From: Blattamonas nauphoetae
Taxonomy: Eukaryota; Preaxostyla; Oxymonadida
Reading direction: 5' to 3'
Length of the DNA: 64,000 nucleotides
NCBI GenBank assembly: GCA_033064195.1
Contig: JARBJD010000075.1
Coordinates: forward strand, 62,001-126,000
Positions 43,273 through 54,630 of this stretch are shown one piece after another. Each line of letters begins with the position of its first letter. Position 1 is the first letter of the stretch. The notes beneath the pieces were generated by a model. The model was given only the letters and a program-made list of their open reading frames with translations, was not told the origin of the DNA and searched no databases. A program made the translations under genes and the position numbers.

Positions 43273-44573
43273 GAAGAGAAGTCGATTTTGATCATGAACA
43301 GTGGCTGCACAATACAGTTGATACAAACACAGATGAGACTTCAGATGCATTCCCGACTGACAGCCACCAGCTCTTGAGGACAGGGGACAGAGGTCTGTCC
43401 GATTCAGAAATTCGGCTTTCTACGGATTTATTGCATCTTAATTCACTGTCTCTCTGCTCGTCAAACTCTCCTTATCTCCATTCTGTTCGATAAAATGCCA
43501 GAGAATACATCAAAACCGATTCCAAAACGAATTGTTTATATGGCCTTTTTCGAACTTTTGGAGGAAATTGTTGTTTCAAAATTCGTTCATACAAGTCTAG
43601 GGATGTTAAAAAATGCGTAAAAATGTGTGAAAATCGACTTGATGGTGAAGCACGAGCGGGAGGGGCTGTGTCCAATAACCTCCTAAATAGGAGTTCACTG
43701 GACGATCGGCCCAAGAGCGGACAAATCGGTACAAAAAAGACTTACACCTTATATTCACACTGTAACTTTCTCTCAATTAGTTCATGCAACTTCTTTACTC
43801 ATCTCAGAACAGGACGAATCGGACTTGCCCTGTCCGATCAAAAGATCTGATCCTCTTCCCTTCTCTGCCAATGATGACAAACACAGTTGATAGATACAAC
43901 TCTCTCCATATAAGTTTGCACTTCCTTTGTTCTTACCATCTTATCCGTGTTTTTTCTCTTCATTAGTCTGGAATTGGTGTATGGTTCCAATCCAGATCTG
44001 ATATGGACCGAACGAAATGAGATATGGAAGATTCAGTATTTCAGTATGCCTCTCCATTGTTTTAACATTCGTATTTTCCTATTTCTCTTAATTGGTTTGG
44101 AGTAGATATCTTGATCACCCTCTTGTCTGAAATGGAGATCGTGGTAATGTGCTACCGAGTCGCTCATACAACAGCTCCATCGAGAAAGCCTGCTGTTTGG
44201 TTTGAATATCTTCATATCACATCCTTTATCAAGCCCTTTCACATACCTATCATCAAAATGGAGCCCGTCTCTTCTCGATCAAAATTACACCTCTCCCAGA
44301 GCGGAAATGCAGCTTCTGTATCACAATGAACTCCAATTTTACTCATCAATTGAATTTTCTTCATGAACGAGCTGAGCAACAACCAACATTACACCTCCAA
44401 CCACCATCGCCACAAATCGACTCATCGGCCAAAGAAATCGAAAATTTTGACACTATTCCTTCTAATTCCGTGAAAAGTTGAGATTCTTAACGTTTTTCTT
44501 CACATTTTCACCAACCTTCAATTATCGTCCAACCAAAATTCAACCATCCGCAGACTTAGCTCTCTCGTCCACA
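43273..44573. other. 1.3-kb gene-poor stretch after the repeat island
   Basis: Several short open stretches occur on both strands (for example plus 43273-43493 starting after AATAGTGCCGTC, and minus 43472-43714), with coding-like base use but no start, splice partner or domain that could be recognised. They may be fragments of broken genes. Otherwise AT-rich. Confidence 0.35.
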
Positions 44574-45648
44574 ATGCGCGATTCGTTAACAGTGACAGTG
44601 GAAGGATGGGCGAAACGAGGAGACAGCGCACCGACGACAGTCCTCCACAATGGACTGTCCCCACAGAACGCCCTTCCACACCGCCTCGCCATTTTCCTGA
44701 GCCTGTTCGATACACATCTGCATCTCCGATCGCCTCAAAGCCTCTCCGACCAATCACACAACCAACTCCGAACACAATCACGACCGTCCCCATCCATCAG
44801 GACCTTCCGCATCATCACTGTCACCTCCACTTCCCACACGAAAACCGATCCCTCGCACATCACATCCACCGACTCCTCCTCCAACGCGGAAGAAGAAGAG
44901 GAAACAGGAGACAACCACACACTCCGGTTCGTCCAGGCACGGTCATCCTTGATCTGTGAACTTATCATTCCTGCATCCTCCACCTCATCCGTCGGAAGCG
45001 GAACAGATCGGAGGAGGGGGTGGAGAGGGAGATGAAGAAGGCAAGATCTCAGCAGCAGGAACTGGACAAACACGAGCAGCATCACTTCAATTCGCAGCCT
45101 CACACTTCCTTTTCTGGACTGTTTGGACCAATATAGACAATGTCACGTGCCCTCCACGCGCTCTCCGTCGACCTCCACGCATCAATTGCCAACATCGTCC
45201 AAAAGTGTTTTCTCAGATCGGAGCATGTGTTTGAAGAATAAGACGAAGAAGCGACAAACAAAGCAAAGATAGATGTCGGAGAAGAGAAGCAGAAAGCGAG
45301 ACTGGAAACAGAGACAGATAAATGGCCAAGAAAGGAGGCGAAGAGCAGAGAAGTCTGCCCAGAAACTCTCCGAAACTCTCTCCAACCTTCAAACAGAACA
45401 CAGTTGCCTGCTGAACTCCCACAACACGTCATCCTGAGCTCTTCACTTTCTAAAACCAATACAGTCACCGACAAAGGACTCATGTACGACTTCGCCCGAC
45501 TTTGGACGACTGATGCTGCACAAACAGCGAAAGACAAAAACAGAACGCAAACAGCGTTCGTTGAGAGAGAACGAAACGACGCTGAAAATTCTGAATTTGG
45601 AGCCGAGCGGAAAGGGGTTTGGGGGGGAAGAGGAAGGGTCTCGCGATG
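44574..45648 (+). pseudogene. Probable decayed host gene, proline-rich then coiled-coil
   Basis: An ATG at 44574 opens a frame to 45035. The more protein-like reading shifts between frames: proline-rich (TPPRHFPEPVRYTSASP), then a basic patch (RKKKRKQETTTHSGS). From the ATG at 45139 (MSRALHALSVDLHASIANIV) a helix-rich reading is interrupted by a stop and then resumes (EEATNKAKIDVGEEKQKARL) to 45648. Base composition is that of local coding sequence. The family is unknown. It may be the upstream part of the broken beta-helix gene that follows. Confidence 0.3.
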
Positions 45649-45779
45649 ATCGCTGAGAAAGAGAGAGAGTGGAAGAGGAGAGACTCCAGAATGGTATGAA
45701 AGGCACTCTCATTTGAAGGAACAACTTCACGCAGTCTTTCTCTGGCTCCTTCAGGTCATTTTGTCGTCACGAAAGGATC

Positions 45780-46659
45780 GCTCGCTTTCTCCAACATTTC
45801 GTTCGTGATCACATCGCCACTCACCTCCATTCTCTTCGAAATCACATCTCAGAACTATCCATCGATGCCACAGCTGCCTTCACAAAATCAGCCCTATCGT
45901 TCGCAAACTCCCTCTTCATTCTGAACTCTGGTCTCCTCTCATTCGACAAGACCACTTCTTCGTTTGTCGACACGCATACCCTGGCAGGAAGGAGTCTGAT
46001 CGTTGTGAATGATGGATCACTCATCATCGACGCTTGTTCGATCGCGAACATACACTCGTCGTCGGATGGATCAGTCATGAACGCATCTGTCACCGAAACA
46101 GACTCTCTGTCAGTTCGCCAGTGCACATTCTCTCATTGCACATCGGATGGAAGTCGAGGAGTTCTGCGTGAATCGTGTGATCAACCCACTCAAAGGGAAG
46201 CTCACCTCAGCCAATCTCGTGTCGCCAAGCAACGACAATCTCCTTTTAGGCAAAGACTTGGCTGAAGATGAGGATGATGTCCATTGTCGAATCAGTACAC
46301 TTCTCTCGGTCCTCATCTTCTACTCCAACGAGACCATCTATTCAGGAGCGAGTGGACGCGACGCAGCTGGTTGTGGACAGATATCTCGTCCCTGCAAAAC
46401 TCTCGCAATTTCCCATACTCATTTGCGAAATGTCGATGAGGACACTCTCGTTGTTCTTTCTGATCTTTCGTTGTCGCCGATCCTGACGCTTTCGAAAGGG
46501 AAGCAACAAGCGCTGATGGTTGAGAAAGAGACATGGGGGATTGTGATGAAGGGAGATACAGCGATTGGGGAAGTGGTGGAGAATGGAGGAGAACTTGAGC
46601 ACACAAAGACAGTGATACCAAGGCAAAAAAGAGAGCTTGCCTCATCTCCGCTCCTTTAA
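45780..46659 (+). pseudogene. Broken pectin-lyase-like (parallel beta-helix) surface protein gene
   Basis: Two coding-like segments in different frames. The first (to about 46190) has short beta-helix rungs such as SLIVVNDGSLIIDACSIANI and SLSVRQCTFSHC. The second (46147-46659) contains IYSGASGRDAAGCGQISRPC followed by KTLAISHTHLRN, which matches the G-x3-GCG-x4-PCKTL module opening many large beta-helix surface proteins of oxymonads. The reading ends at a TAA at 46657. The frame change and missing remainder indicate a remnant. In life such proteins are usually cell-surface and membrane-anchored. Confidence 0.5.
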
Positions 46660-46722
46660 GTTCCTTCTACCTTCTTTCGTTTTCTGTCTTTCGTAATAAT
46701 TCATCGGAAACAAAAGTACTCA

Positions 46723-47292
46723 TCATAATTGTGAAATGAGAATGAAGATGTTAGAATGAAGGTAAACATCAAAAAAATCAAGAATCCTGTTCCACACTTC
46801 TCGAATGGCTATCTTGTGCTTTTCGCTGCATATCTCGAAGAGCTGCCCCCATTGATGGAACTGAGTACTGTTCTCGATAGTTTTTCTGGACTTCTTCTCT
46901 GAAGAAACGATGTGAAAGAAAGTCACTGAAAAACAGACATTGTAATGTTTTGATAATAATCAAAAGGACGAAGATAGTCTTCGGTCAGTTCAGCTTCAGA
47001 GAAAAGAGGAGTGGTAGTGAGTGTTTGTAGTGATCTGTTGAGGTTGGCTTGAAATGTCGATGCCTGCATATCCATCTTCTTTCAAAACATTTCCTGAAGC
47101 AACTCCACGCTTTTGTTTTGATATGTCTTCATACACTGTATTATCCACATCTGTCAAAGAAGAATCTCGAAAAACTGGGGCTCGGGAACCACTCACTAAA
47201 TCTTCCCAAGATGTATTAACCTGATGGATAAAGTATGTAAAATGATGATATTATGTTAGAAGAGTTACCTCAACGACTGGATCATTTGTCAT
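46723..47292 (-). CDS. Unassigned small protein, four exons
   Basis: Starts at the ATG at 47292 (MTNDPVVE). Exons 47269-47292, 47089-47220 and one from 47063 join in frame over introns of 48 and 25 bp (GTAACT..ATCAG and GTTTTG..TGCAG). The reading then gives NASTFQANLNRSLQTL and FSEAELTEDYL. A last intron of about 44 bp, GTCCTT..TTTCAG, leads to an exon ending near 46723; this choice is uncertain because another frame there (SDFLSHRFFREEVQKNY) also looks coding but would need an intron of only 13 bp. No domain recognised. It is divergent from the RECQL4-like gene. Confidence 0.45.
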
Positions 47293-47465
47293 CAAAATGC
47301 ACATAAAAAAAAGAAATTTTGACACCTGCCATTTTCGAGAATCGCTGCTGGTGTGAATTCGACAGTATTTTCTGTCCCCATCCACAATCGACGCATTTAT
47401 TGTTAATATACGACTCATATACAACGAATCTAAGGATCACAATTCAAAACCGAACCCGACGAAAT

Positions 47466-50400
47466 ATGCAAACTACAGACTATACTGATATTCTAAAGGG
47501 TCTTCTTGGTGATGATGATAGTGATTCATCAGTCGAATCAGAACATATTGTGTTAGATAAAGAGGAATCAGTGCAACAAAGAAAAGATGATGAACCGGCA
47601 ATTCGCAATATTTTCTCTCCTCAATTTCGCAACAAGCAAGCCAAACTACTTGCATTGTCAAAGAGACTTACTGATGAACCTTCATTTACCACAATTCTGC
47701 CGACTTCATCCTCACGAGTTCAATCGACGCTTTTTGATGATGAACAGGCAAATCTACCTCTTGTATCGAGAGCTCACGAATACATCTCACCAGTTAATTC
47801 TGATTTTTCCGATATTCCGCCTCCACTCATTCAGGATCGTTCTGAAGAAGCTCTCCATTTTCGACATGCTCTGGACACGCTTCTTGAGCCCCCGAACTCC
47901 GAAGATCACTTTTTCTCCCTCTCACGAATCCCACCAAATTACTTTTCGACAAATCGAAGAGAGAGGAAATCCCTCCCATTCTCTTCTCATCTCTCGAGCT
48001 TTCCCAGCCTTCACCAACATTCATCATCCCTCCTTTGGTCGAATGATGATTCAACTAGGGACAGTGTTTCCCAGGAACAGTCGGTATCTCCATCGTTGAC
48101 AGGACCTCATTCGTTACACACATCGTCAGCCATCTCATCTCAATCGACCATCTTTACACAGGACCAGTTTGAGAACGCATTCCATGAATTGTTCCCAGAC
48201 CAGAGACAATCTATGAGCACATCCACTCGGAAGTTGGAGACTCGTACAGAATCTCTTCTCCAGAAAGAAGATGACGACGACAACGACGATGATGAGGAAT
48301 CCGAAGAAGAGGAACACATCGACGGTGACGGTTTTGTTCGGCGCTCCGGAACAAAACGCCCGACAAAGAAACTGCGAACGAAAGTACGAGGAAGGATGTC
48401 GTATCGTCAGAGAGGGGGAAGTGGATCAAAGAGGATGTTCGCAGCGTCCAGAAAAGGAAGCAGGAAACAAGAATATGAACGTGCGGTTGCTCCAGTCATC
48501 ACAGTTCCTCGATACACAGCGTATAATCGAGACTTCTCACAGCTGTCTCGGGAGCAGCCCACTATCTCGCTGGACGATGATAGTTCAGGTGAATCCGACA
48601 CGAAAAGAAAAGATGGATCCCAATCACAAGAGAATGATCCCGCTGCCCTGGGAGAAATCACAAAGAAGAAACGAAGCAGGAGCACCACAACCTCTGAGAA
48701 AACGCCCAAAACACCACGACTGAAATCCCCCCGCCAGAACAAGGAGCCCTCTCGATTTGTCCCCCTCTCGTTTTCTTTGTCTCAGTCCAACCCGGCCAAA
48801 TCTCCGACACTCTCCGGAGTCAAAGCTGTCGAGCGACTCGACGACGAGTTTGAATTGGCCAATCCATACAACACTCCAATCTCGCTCATGAATTCCATCA
48901 AGAGTCCGTCAAGAACGAATGCAGAGAACACGACTCACCTCTTTTCTCTCCTTCATCAGCTGGACTCCTCAAACACAATGCAGTCGAGAATTTTCAATCG
49001 ATTGCTTGCTCATCAGTCTGCTGCGGCTTTTGTTCCTTTCTATTCACAACCTCCCGTCCATTCACTCCTTCCGTTTGCCCCAATCATCGACCAGTGGCAT
49101 GCACATCATCAAAAACAACATTCTGAATCTGGTCCAACCTCACCATTCCCGTCGATCCTCTGTTTTCATCTTTTTGTTCAAACACCACCATCCCCACTGG
49201 AACCAACGCGATCTCCACAGAGAGTTGTCTTTCAGAAAGAGAATTCCGACGATGCCGACAAATACAGCTACACACAACTCGAACTTGTTGCAGACACAAA
49301 ACAGTCCGAATTCAGCGAAAGCATCGTCACATTCCAAAAGACCATCCGCACCTTCCACCAACATGAAAAGAACAGAAACCAGAATCACTTGCTGACTCCT
49401 CTTTTTGTGATCAGGCTCTCCGTCGAGATGCTCTTCTCCACTCGGTTCATGAAGCACTTCTCATCACTCGCCCAGACCTCGTTCGTCCTCCTCAATGATG
49501 CTCATCTTCTCGCCGATTATCCTTCGCAACTTCATCGGCCGTCTCTCCTCGCCTACCCACGCCGTCTTCACAACCTCTTCCCAAACGCATCGTTCTGCCT
49601 TCTCTCTCAGATGATCACACATATTTCACTTTCTGACCTCTTCCTCCCAACATTTATGCACATTCTCAACCAAAACATCCAGCAACCCAAAACAAATGGT
49701 TCATCACATTCAGAAACAGATAAAGACAGCATTGATGCAGCAGATCACACTCCCTCACCACCTATCAATCCTGTCCAAGACACTCTCTTCTTCTCAGATC
49801 TCCCGATTTGTCCGCCGTCTCTTTCCTTCACTCTTTCGAAGCAAAAGAACGACCGAGAACTCTTGTCAACATTCACCGAGAGCACCTTCACAATCGTCTT
49901 TGCTCATTCAAAACAGCAAGCAGACAAACTCGCCCATTTCCTCTCTTCTTCCACTCCTCCACAGAATGGTCAACAGAAGCCACCTCAAACAGCCCCCTCC
50001 ACCCCGCTGTCTCTCCCATCTGTCCGTTCATATTCCATGCACACTGGAAAGGCGATGGACCAACGAAAAGAACACTCTCGCACATTCGCCAAGACTCGAC
50101 TCACCCCATCGAATATCCACGCCCCGTATCGTGCGGTCATCACGACAACATCACTCCTTCTCAGCCAGTTCGAGCTGGACAGTGCCGATGAAGTTGTGTT
50201 TTATGGTCTTCCTCGCTCACTCGAGAAGATGTTCGAAGAGCTTGGTCGTGTTTCTAAACTTCGAACGACTTCTTTCGAATTGGCTTCAGCAAATCTTCCA
50301 CAATCACAGTTGATTTGTAGAATTCTTTTTGACGAGGGCGATTTCTTCTATCTTCGGAACCAACTCGTCCCAAACCGGATCTCGCTCCTCCAAACTCATT

Positions 50401-51719
50401 CATTTGTGGCTGGTCTCTTCTCTCGGGACGATAAAGTCGACACAACTCAATCCAATGTCGCCAATGATGATGCTGGAATTGCTTCTCCTCACGATGTATC
50501 GGTGGTTGTCCCACAAGTCTCCTCTGAGTTATACATCAGCCCTGAAATCATCCACTTGATTATTCACTTTCTCGAAAACACGTTGGCTCTCTGCGTGAAC
50601 AAGAAACCAATTCCACAACTTGTCCAACACCTTTCCTCTCATCCTTCTGTGTGCTCACTCTCATTCCCAAACACAAGCCCAGCCATTCTGGGTCAGAAAC
50701 TTCCTCTGGTCAAAACCATTCTCGATCTCGATCCACCATCAACGGCCAACCACGTCTTTTCTGTGAACATTCTTCGTGTTGCGTGCACCCTCGGCCTCTC
50801 ACCTGAACACGTTGTCACTCAGCTCCACAACCTCTCACAGCAGGGAGAAGCCATTGTTGAATATGGGATTAATGCAGAGCGGATCAGAATCATCTCTGTT
50901 CCGACAAACGAGTTTGTTCGATCGTGTATCTCAACTGATCCGACTCCTGAGAATAAAGGCGAGCCCCCGTTCTCCGAAATTTCTGCCATTCTCCAGTCAG
51001 CTCTGAACTACACAGAGCGATTGTATACACAACGAGTCGATCGACTGTATTCGATCATCTCGGAAAGTATCGCCCTTCCGGACATGATCACCGTGACGAA
51101 CTCACTCACGGCATCAATTTCGTCTCTATTTGCACACTCAACCTCCAACCAAATCCTTCTCGCACTCCCAACTGCATCATTGCCTCTTGTTCGAGATCCA
51201 AAGAAATTGTTCAACCTCACATCAGATGCCAAGATGTGTGCCAGAGCGCTGATGAACACAACTCGTGTTTACGAAGACATCTCATCGATCCCATCTCTCC
51301 AGCTCACGAAGATTCTCCAAGGCTCTCCTCCAGTCTTCGTCTCATTTCAAAATCAACAAATGTCGTCGCTGTCACGCAACAAGCCAACCTCTCCTTATTC
51401 GGATCGAACGAAACGACCGAATCAGAAAGGAGTTGGATTCAACTCTCTTGTTCCATCTTCGAGCAAGTCTGTCAAGTCACCTTCGTTCTCGACTGCCTTC
51501 TGCGACACGCCTCCCACTTTCATTGCTCTTCTTCCTCCAACCACACCAACCACGAAGCAACTCCAGAACCTCGTCCAGTTCTGCAAAGCCCTCTCTCAAA
51601 TTCGATTCCAGTACGACAGAAACTGGGAAAGGTTCTTCGGACACTACCACAACATGGATTTCGGTTCTGTTTGTCTTTCTTTTCTGATTCATTCGATTCT
51701 AGCTTCAAAGAACTGTTGA
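47466..51719 (+). CDS. RECQL4-like protein with degenerate helicase domain
   Basis: 1417 aa from the ATG at 47466 (MQTTDYTDILKGLLGDDD), a single exon. The N-terminal third is acidic and disordered, with a basic block TKKLRTKVRGRMSYRQRG at about residues 300-320 that resembles the conserved Sld2/RECQL4 segment. Residues 515-930 follow the RecQ fold order but without its motor residues. The expected Walker A site reads QSAAAFVPFYSQPPV, motif II reads VLLNDAHLLADY instead of DEAH, and the end of domain 2 reads FYGLPRSLEKMFEELGRVSK where RecQ has an arginine-finger GRAGRDG. A winged-helix-like region follows (VNILRVACTLGLSPEHVV, about 1100). It is probably a replication-initiation factor without helicase activity; this is inference. 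Confidence 0.55.
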   Translation: MQTTDYTDILKGLLGDDDSDSSVESEHIVLDKEESVQQRKDDEPAIRNIFSPQFRNKQAKLLALSKRLTDEPSFTTILPTSSSRVQSTLFDDEQANLPLVSRAHEYISPVNSDFSDIPPPLIQDRSEEALHFRHALDTLLEPPNSEDHFFSLSRIPPNYFSTNRRERKSLPFSSHLSSFPSLHQHSSSLLWSNDDSTRDSVSQEQSVSPSLTGPHSLHTSSAISSQSTIFTQDQFENAFHELFPDQRQSMSTSTRKLETRTESLLQKEDDDDNDDDEESEEEEHIDGDGFVRRSGTKRPTKKLRTKVRGRMSYRQRGGSGSKRMFAASRKGSRKQEYERAVAPVITVPRYTAYNRDFSQLSREQPTISLDDDSSGESDTKRKDGSQSQENDPAALGEITKKKRSRSTTTSEKTPKTPRLKSPRQNKEPSRFVPLSFSLSQSNPAKSPTLSGVKAVERLDDEFELANPYNTPISLMNSIKSPSRTNAENTTHLFSLLHQLDSSNTMQSRIFNRLLAHQSAAAFVPFYSQPPVHSLLPFAPIIDQWHAHHQKQHSESGPTSPFPSILCFHLFVQTPPSPLEPTRSPQRVVFQKENSDDADKYSYTQLELVADTKQSEFSESIVTFQKTIRTFHQHEKNRNQNHLLTPLFVIRLSVEMLFSTRFMKHFSSLAQTSFVLLNDAHLLADYPSQLHRPSLLAYPRRLHNLFPNASFCLLSQMITHISLSDLFLPTFMHILNQNIQQPKTNGSSHSETDKDSIDAADHTPSPPINPVQDTLFFSDLPICPPSLSFTLSKQKNDRELLSTFTESTFTIVFAHSKQQADKLAHFLSSSTPPQNGQQKPPQTAPSTPLSLPSVRSYSMHTGKAMDQRKEHSRTFAKTRLTPSNIHAPYRAVITTTSLLLSQFELDSADEVVFYGLPRSLEKMFEELGRVSKLRTTSFELASANLPQSQLICRILFDEGDFFYLRNQLVPNRISLLQTHSFVAGLFSRDDKVDTTQSNVANDDAGIASPHDVSVVVPQVSSELYISPEIIHLIIHFLENTLALCVNKKPIPQLVQHLSSHPSVCSLSFPNTSPAILGQKLPLVKTILDLDPPSTANHVFSVNILRVACTLGLSPEHVVTQLHNLSQQGEAIVEYGINAERIRIISVPTNEFVRSCISTDPTPENKGEPPFSEISAILQSALNYTERLYTQRVDRLYSIISESIALPDMITVTNSLTASISSLFAHSTSNQILLALPTASLPLVRDPKKLFNLTSDAKMCARALMNTTRVYEDISSIPSLQLTKILQGSPPVFVSFQNQQMSSLSRNKPTSPYSDRTKRPNQKGVGFNSLVPSSSKSVKSPSFSTAFCDTPPTFIALLPPTTPTTKQLQNLVQFCKALSQIRFQYDRNWERFFGHYHNMDFGSVCLSFLIHSILASKNC

Positions 51720-52163
51720 GGTCATCCTGGCAAAACGATGATCGAAAATCTCAAACGAACAACTGTAAGGATGAAAACAAAAGAACAATGTATCAATATC
51801 CAGTTCCACTCACATCCACACTCAAAGAAGTGTTTCAGTTCTCAGTCCAAAAACTGAGTATTCCATCGTGTGAAACCCGTTGATCTGGTCTGAACTCAAT
51901 GTTGATCCGAATGAAGCTATTCGGACGAACATGAATAACTCGATATGGAACAGTGAACACCTTCAAGTTTGGAATCCACACTCCTCTGAACCAGTCCAAA
52001 GTTTTAGATTGCCGCCTCGGTGGGCAGATCGAGAGAGAAGGAGTTGAAGGTGGGAGGGCGAGAGGAGGAGTGGAGCTGCGGTTTGAGTTGGGGGCTCACA
52101 TGAGACAAGTATGAATGGTGTGGATGAGGAGTGAGGGGTGGATGAAGGAAAGAGGGTGATGCT
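51720..52163. other. 444 bp without a supported gene
   Basis: Overlapping open stretches on both strands (minus-strand SFIRINIEFRPDQRVSHDG, 51880-52000; proline-rich minus-strand reading 52004-52150) look coding-like but have no start or partner. Possibly more of the decayed gene that follows. Confidence 0.3.
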
Positions 52164-52906
52164 TTGAGCACCACGAAACAGCCTGCTGCTTCCGATAATC
52201 TCTTCATGATCGAATCAGACCCAGTCGGATTCCGTGGAGGCCGGGAGTACGACGTGACAGCTGTGATGATGAATGATGACGCGATCAGAATCACCAAAGA
52301 GGAGAACGAGCGAGAGATCCGAGCTCGACTGAGTGCGATGGAAGTTGCCCAGTGAGAGGAAGCTGCAGGTGAGATCCTTCTTCATATTATCAGCGAGTTC
52401 ACGTGGACTGATTTCGAAGAAAACTTGCCAGATGTCCATCTGACTGGTATCGCCCATCTGACGTCTTCGACGACCCAGCACTGTCTCCTGGTTGTGGGGG
52501 CAAATGTTGGTGAAATCGAAGTCTTTGACACGATGCAAGGATATCGCGTTTGGTAAACACAACCATTCAGTTGCGCTGATTCGGCTGTCTCTGTCGCCTT
52601 CACACACTTTGACGAAGCCATTATGGCGTCTGGCAAAAGCGGATTGATTGTACTCCTTGATCTCAAGAAAGGAGCGTACACTCTCCATCAGATCAGACCC
52701 CCAGCTGAAGAGAAACCAAAGCGCGCAAAACTGCCCCGACGAAGCAAGCCTGTCGAAGAAGAGCCTCCCATCTGCATCCTCCGTCCTATTCACACACCGC
52801 TGATCATCCACGCAACAATCAACGAAGCGATTGACTTTCCTCAACAATCCACTCTCTCTGAGAGACTCTTCTTGGCATCAAATGGGAAAGGGAAGCTGCC
52901 CGAATA
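52164..52906 (+). pseudogene. WD40-repeat protein remnant
   Basis: Three plus-strand segments in different frames read as parts of a beta-propeller protein: a charged helix (DAIRITKEENEREIRARLSA, ending 52355), CLLVVGANVGEIEVFDTMQG (about 52480-52540), GKHNHSVALIRLSLSPS (frame-shifted) and IMASGKSGLIVLLDLKKGAY (52620-52680), followed by a Lys/Arg/Pro-rich tail to the stop at 52904-52906. The middle blocks alternate frames where a WD repeat should run on, and no GT..AG pair repairs this cleanly. It is therefore called a broken host gene; a gene with unrecognised splicing is the alternative. Confidence 0.4.
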
Positions 52907-53070
52907 GACTTTATCGATGATAAACCACTTCACTCATGCTTTATTGACTTGATCGTCATGAAACAAAACTGTTCACCAATTTTTTTGACCTTGATGAATC
53001 AATATCCACAATAATGAGGTGAAAATGAAGTGAGGCTGGAATCAAGGAAATATTCAGAAAATAAGAATAA

Positions 53071-54257
53071 TTAATCATAGTTTCTTCTTTGTCGATAATC
53101 ATGATTTGCGTCTGGACTTCTTTCCCGTGATCTACGCCGTTGAGGCACATAACGTTCTGTGTATGAACGATCATCTCGCCCAAATCCTCTGTCACCCCCT
53201 TCTCTCCTATTGTCCCATCTGTTCCCATCTCGATTGTCACGACCGTACTCTCTTCGGTTATCTCTCCCAAATCCCTGATATCCTCCTTCCCTTCGATTGT
53301 CCCAACGATTTCCATCCCTGTTGTCCCGTCGGAAATCTCCTCCAAATCTCCTTCCTCCACCATCACTTCTAAATGGAGGACGAGCTGGCTGGATGACTGT
53401 GGTGTGCACTGGCGGGCCAAAGACAGCATCAGAAACGAGATCATGTGCGATCCTTGAATCACCTTTTCCGCCTCCTAAGCGTCTTGGTCGCCATGAGTCT
53501 GATGTTCGTCCACGTTCATAATCCACAATAATCCGTCGGCCATCGAGATATCGCCCATGTCCCCTGCGGAGAGCTTCATCGAAAGAGCGTGTGTCAGCAT
53601 ATTCAATAAATGCCCTTCCAGTTGGTGTTCCATCCGGTTTTGTCACTAATCGGAGTTTGTTTACTTGACCGTATTGTTCAAACTCACGACGAAGACCAGC
53701 CTCAGTGGTTTTGTAGTTCTATAAGAAGATGAGAAACAATGAAAAATGTGATTAAAAAGAGAAAAAGATAGCATAAAACGGAGAAAATGATTGATCCAAA
53801 TTCAATGATTAATGGAAAATCATGATGATTCAGGCAGTGAAAGAGAAATTCTGGTTTTGAGAAAATGCATACCAGATTGGCGATTATGATCGTGCGATGT
53901 GGGTCTCCGGTAATATATGGATCCTCTTTAGGATTCCATTCTTTTAGCTCTCGTGCAATACGTTCTTCATTCTGTTTTTTCCGGGCTTCCATGATTCGTT
54001 TTTTTCGTTCAAATGTTGTTTCACGAATGGAAAAAGGTGATGAATTGAGAGATTCATCTTCGAATTCGTTGAAAAAGTCACCAACAGGAGTAATTCGCGT
54101 CGGGGGGCGTGATGGAGGTGGCGGGAGGTAGGGAAGAGGTGGGTCTGCGAGTAGTGAGAAAGAAGAGATTGAAACCAAAATATTAGTCAATAAGAGAGAA
54201 AAAATGTTGACTTGGATTGAAAAGAGGCAGTAGTTCCGTTGTTAACGCATCCGCCAT
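53071..54257 (-). CDS. SNRNP70: U1 snRNP 70-kDa protein
   Basis: Binds stem-loop I of U1 snRNA and takes part in 5' splice-site recognition. Exons 54212-54257, 53873-54144 and 53071-53718 with introns of 67 and 154 bp give 321 aa. The N-terminus matches the family (PPLPYLPPPPSRPP, then RKKQNEERIARELKEWNPKED). The RRM runs from TIIIANLNYKTTEAGLRREF to GRRIIVDYERGRT with RNP1 as GRAFIEYA, followed by the hallmark SWRPRRLGGGKGD. The C-terminus is rich in RD, RGG-like and GF residues, with a unit near RDNRDGNRWDNRREGG present twice. Its presence fits the intron-rich state of this genome. Confidence 0.95.
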
Positions 54258-54630
54258 TGTGACTGAATTGATGAAATATCAGTTGTGGTGTGATCGAGTG
54301 ACTACTCAACACTCTCAGTGCCACAGGACCCTGTCGCCACAGTATGCGATTGAATACGCATATGTGTCCGGTACCTCTCGTTGTTTCTAAAATTGAGGTT
54401 GAATCCGGGACTTTAGAGCCACAACTGTGAATCAAACAGAAAGCGCGTCTCAAAGCAATATGATCGCTCTACCTCCTCCTAATATCATTATTTATGATCC
54501 AAACGACGAAATTGCTGAAAACAGGACTCGATACGGGCTTTCTCGATGGTCTCGTGAAATACGCTGTGCTTTCAATCGTCTTTGGAGTAAGCGCACTTCA
54601 AGACGATATATCTGAGGAAACACAAAAATC
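54258..54630. other. Intergenic or small-gene region
   Basis: Divergent spacer upstream of U1-70K. A 46-codon plus-strand frame from the ATG at 54494 (MIQTTKLLKTGLDTG, then a hydrophobic stretch LVKYAVLSIVFGV and an acidic end, stop near 54632) looks like a small single-span membrane protein, but no family is recognised. An overlapping frame (54435-54615) competes with it. Confidence 0.3.

Noticed and set aside
46848-46860. 13-bp intron GTCTG..TTCAG in the small gene at 46.7-47.3 kb
   Set aside because: Too short for any known spliceosomal intron outside extreme cases; a 44-bp alternative with a normal donor exists.
47319-47465. Extension of the RECQL4-like frame upstream of 47466
   Set aside because: It contains no ATG, overlaps the promoter region of the divergent gene starting at 47292, and the residues look like translated spacer.
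51236-51883. 215-codon open frame overlapping the end of the RECQL4-like gene
   Set aside because: It is a shadow in another frame of a coding region with strong composition bias; no domain, and the conserved winged-helix reading is in the other frame.
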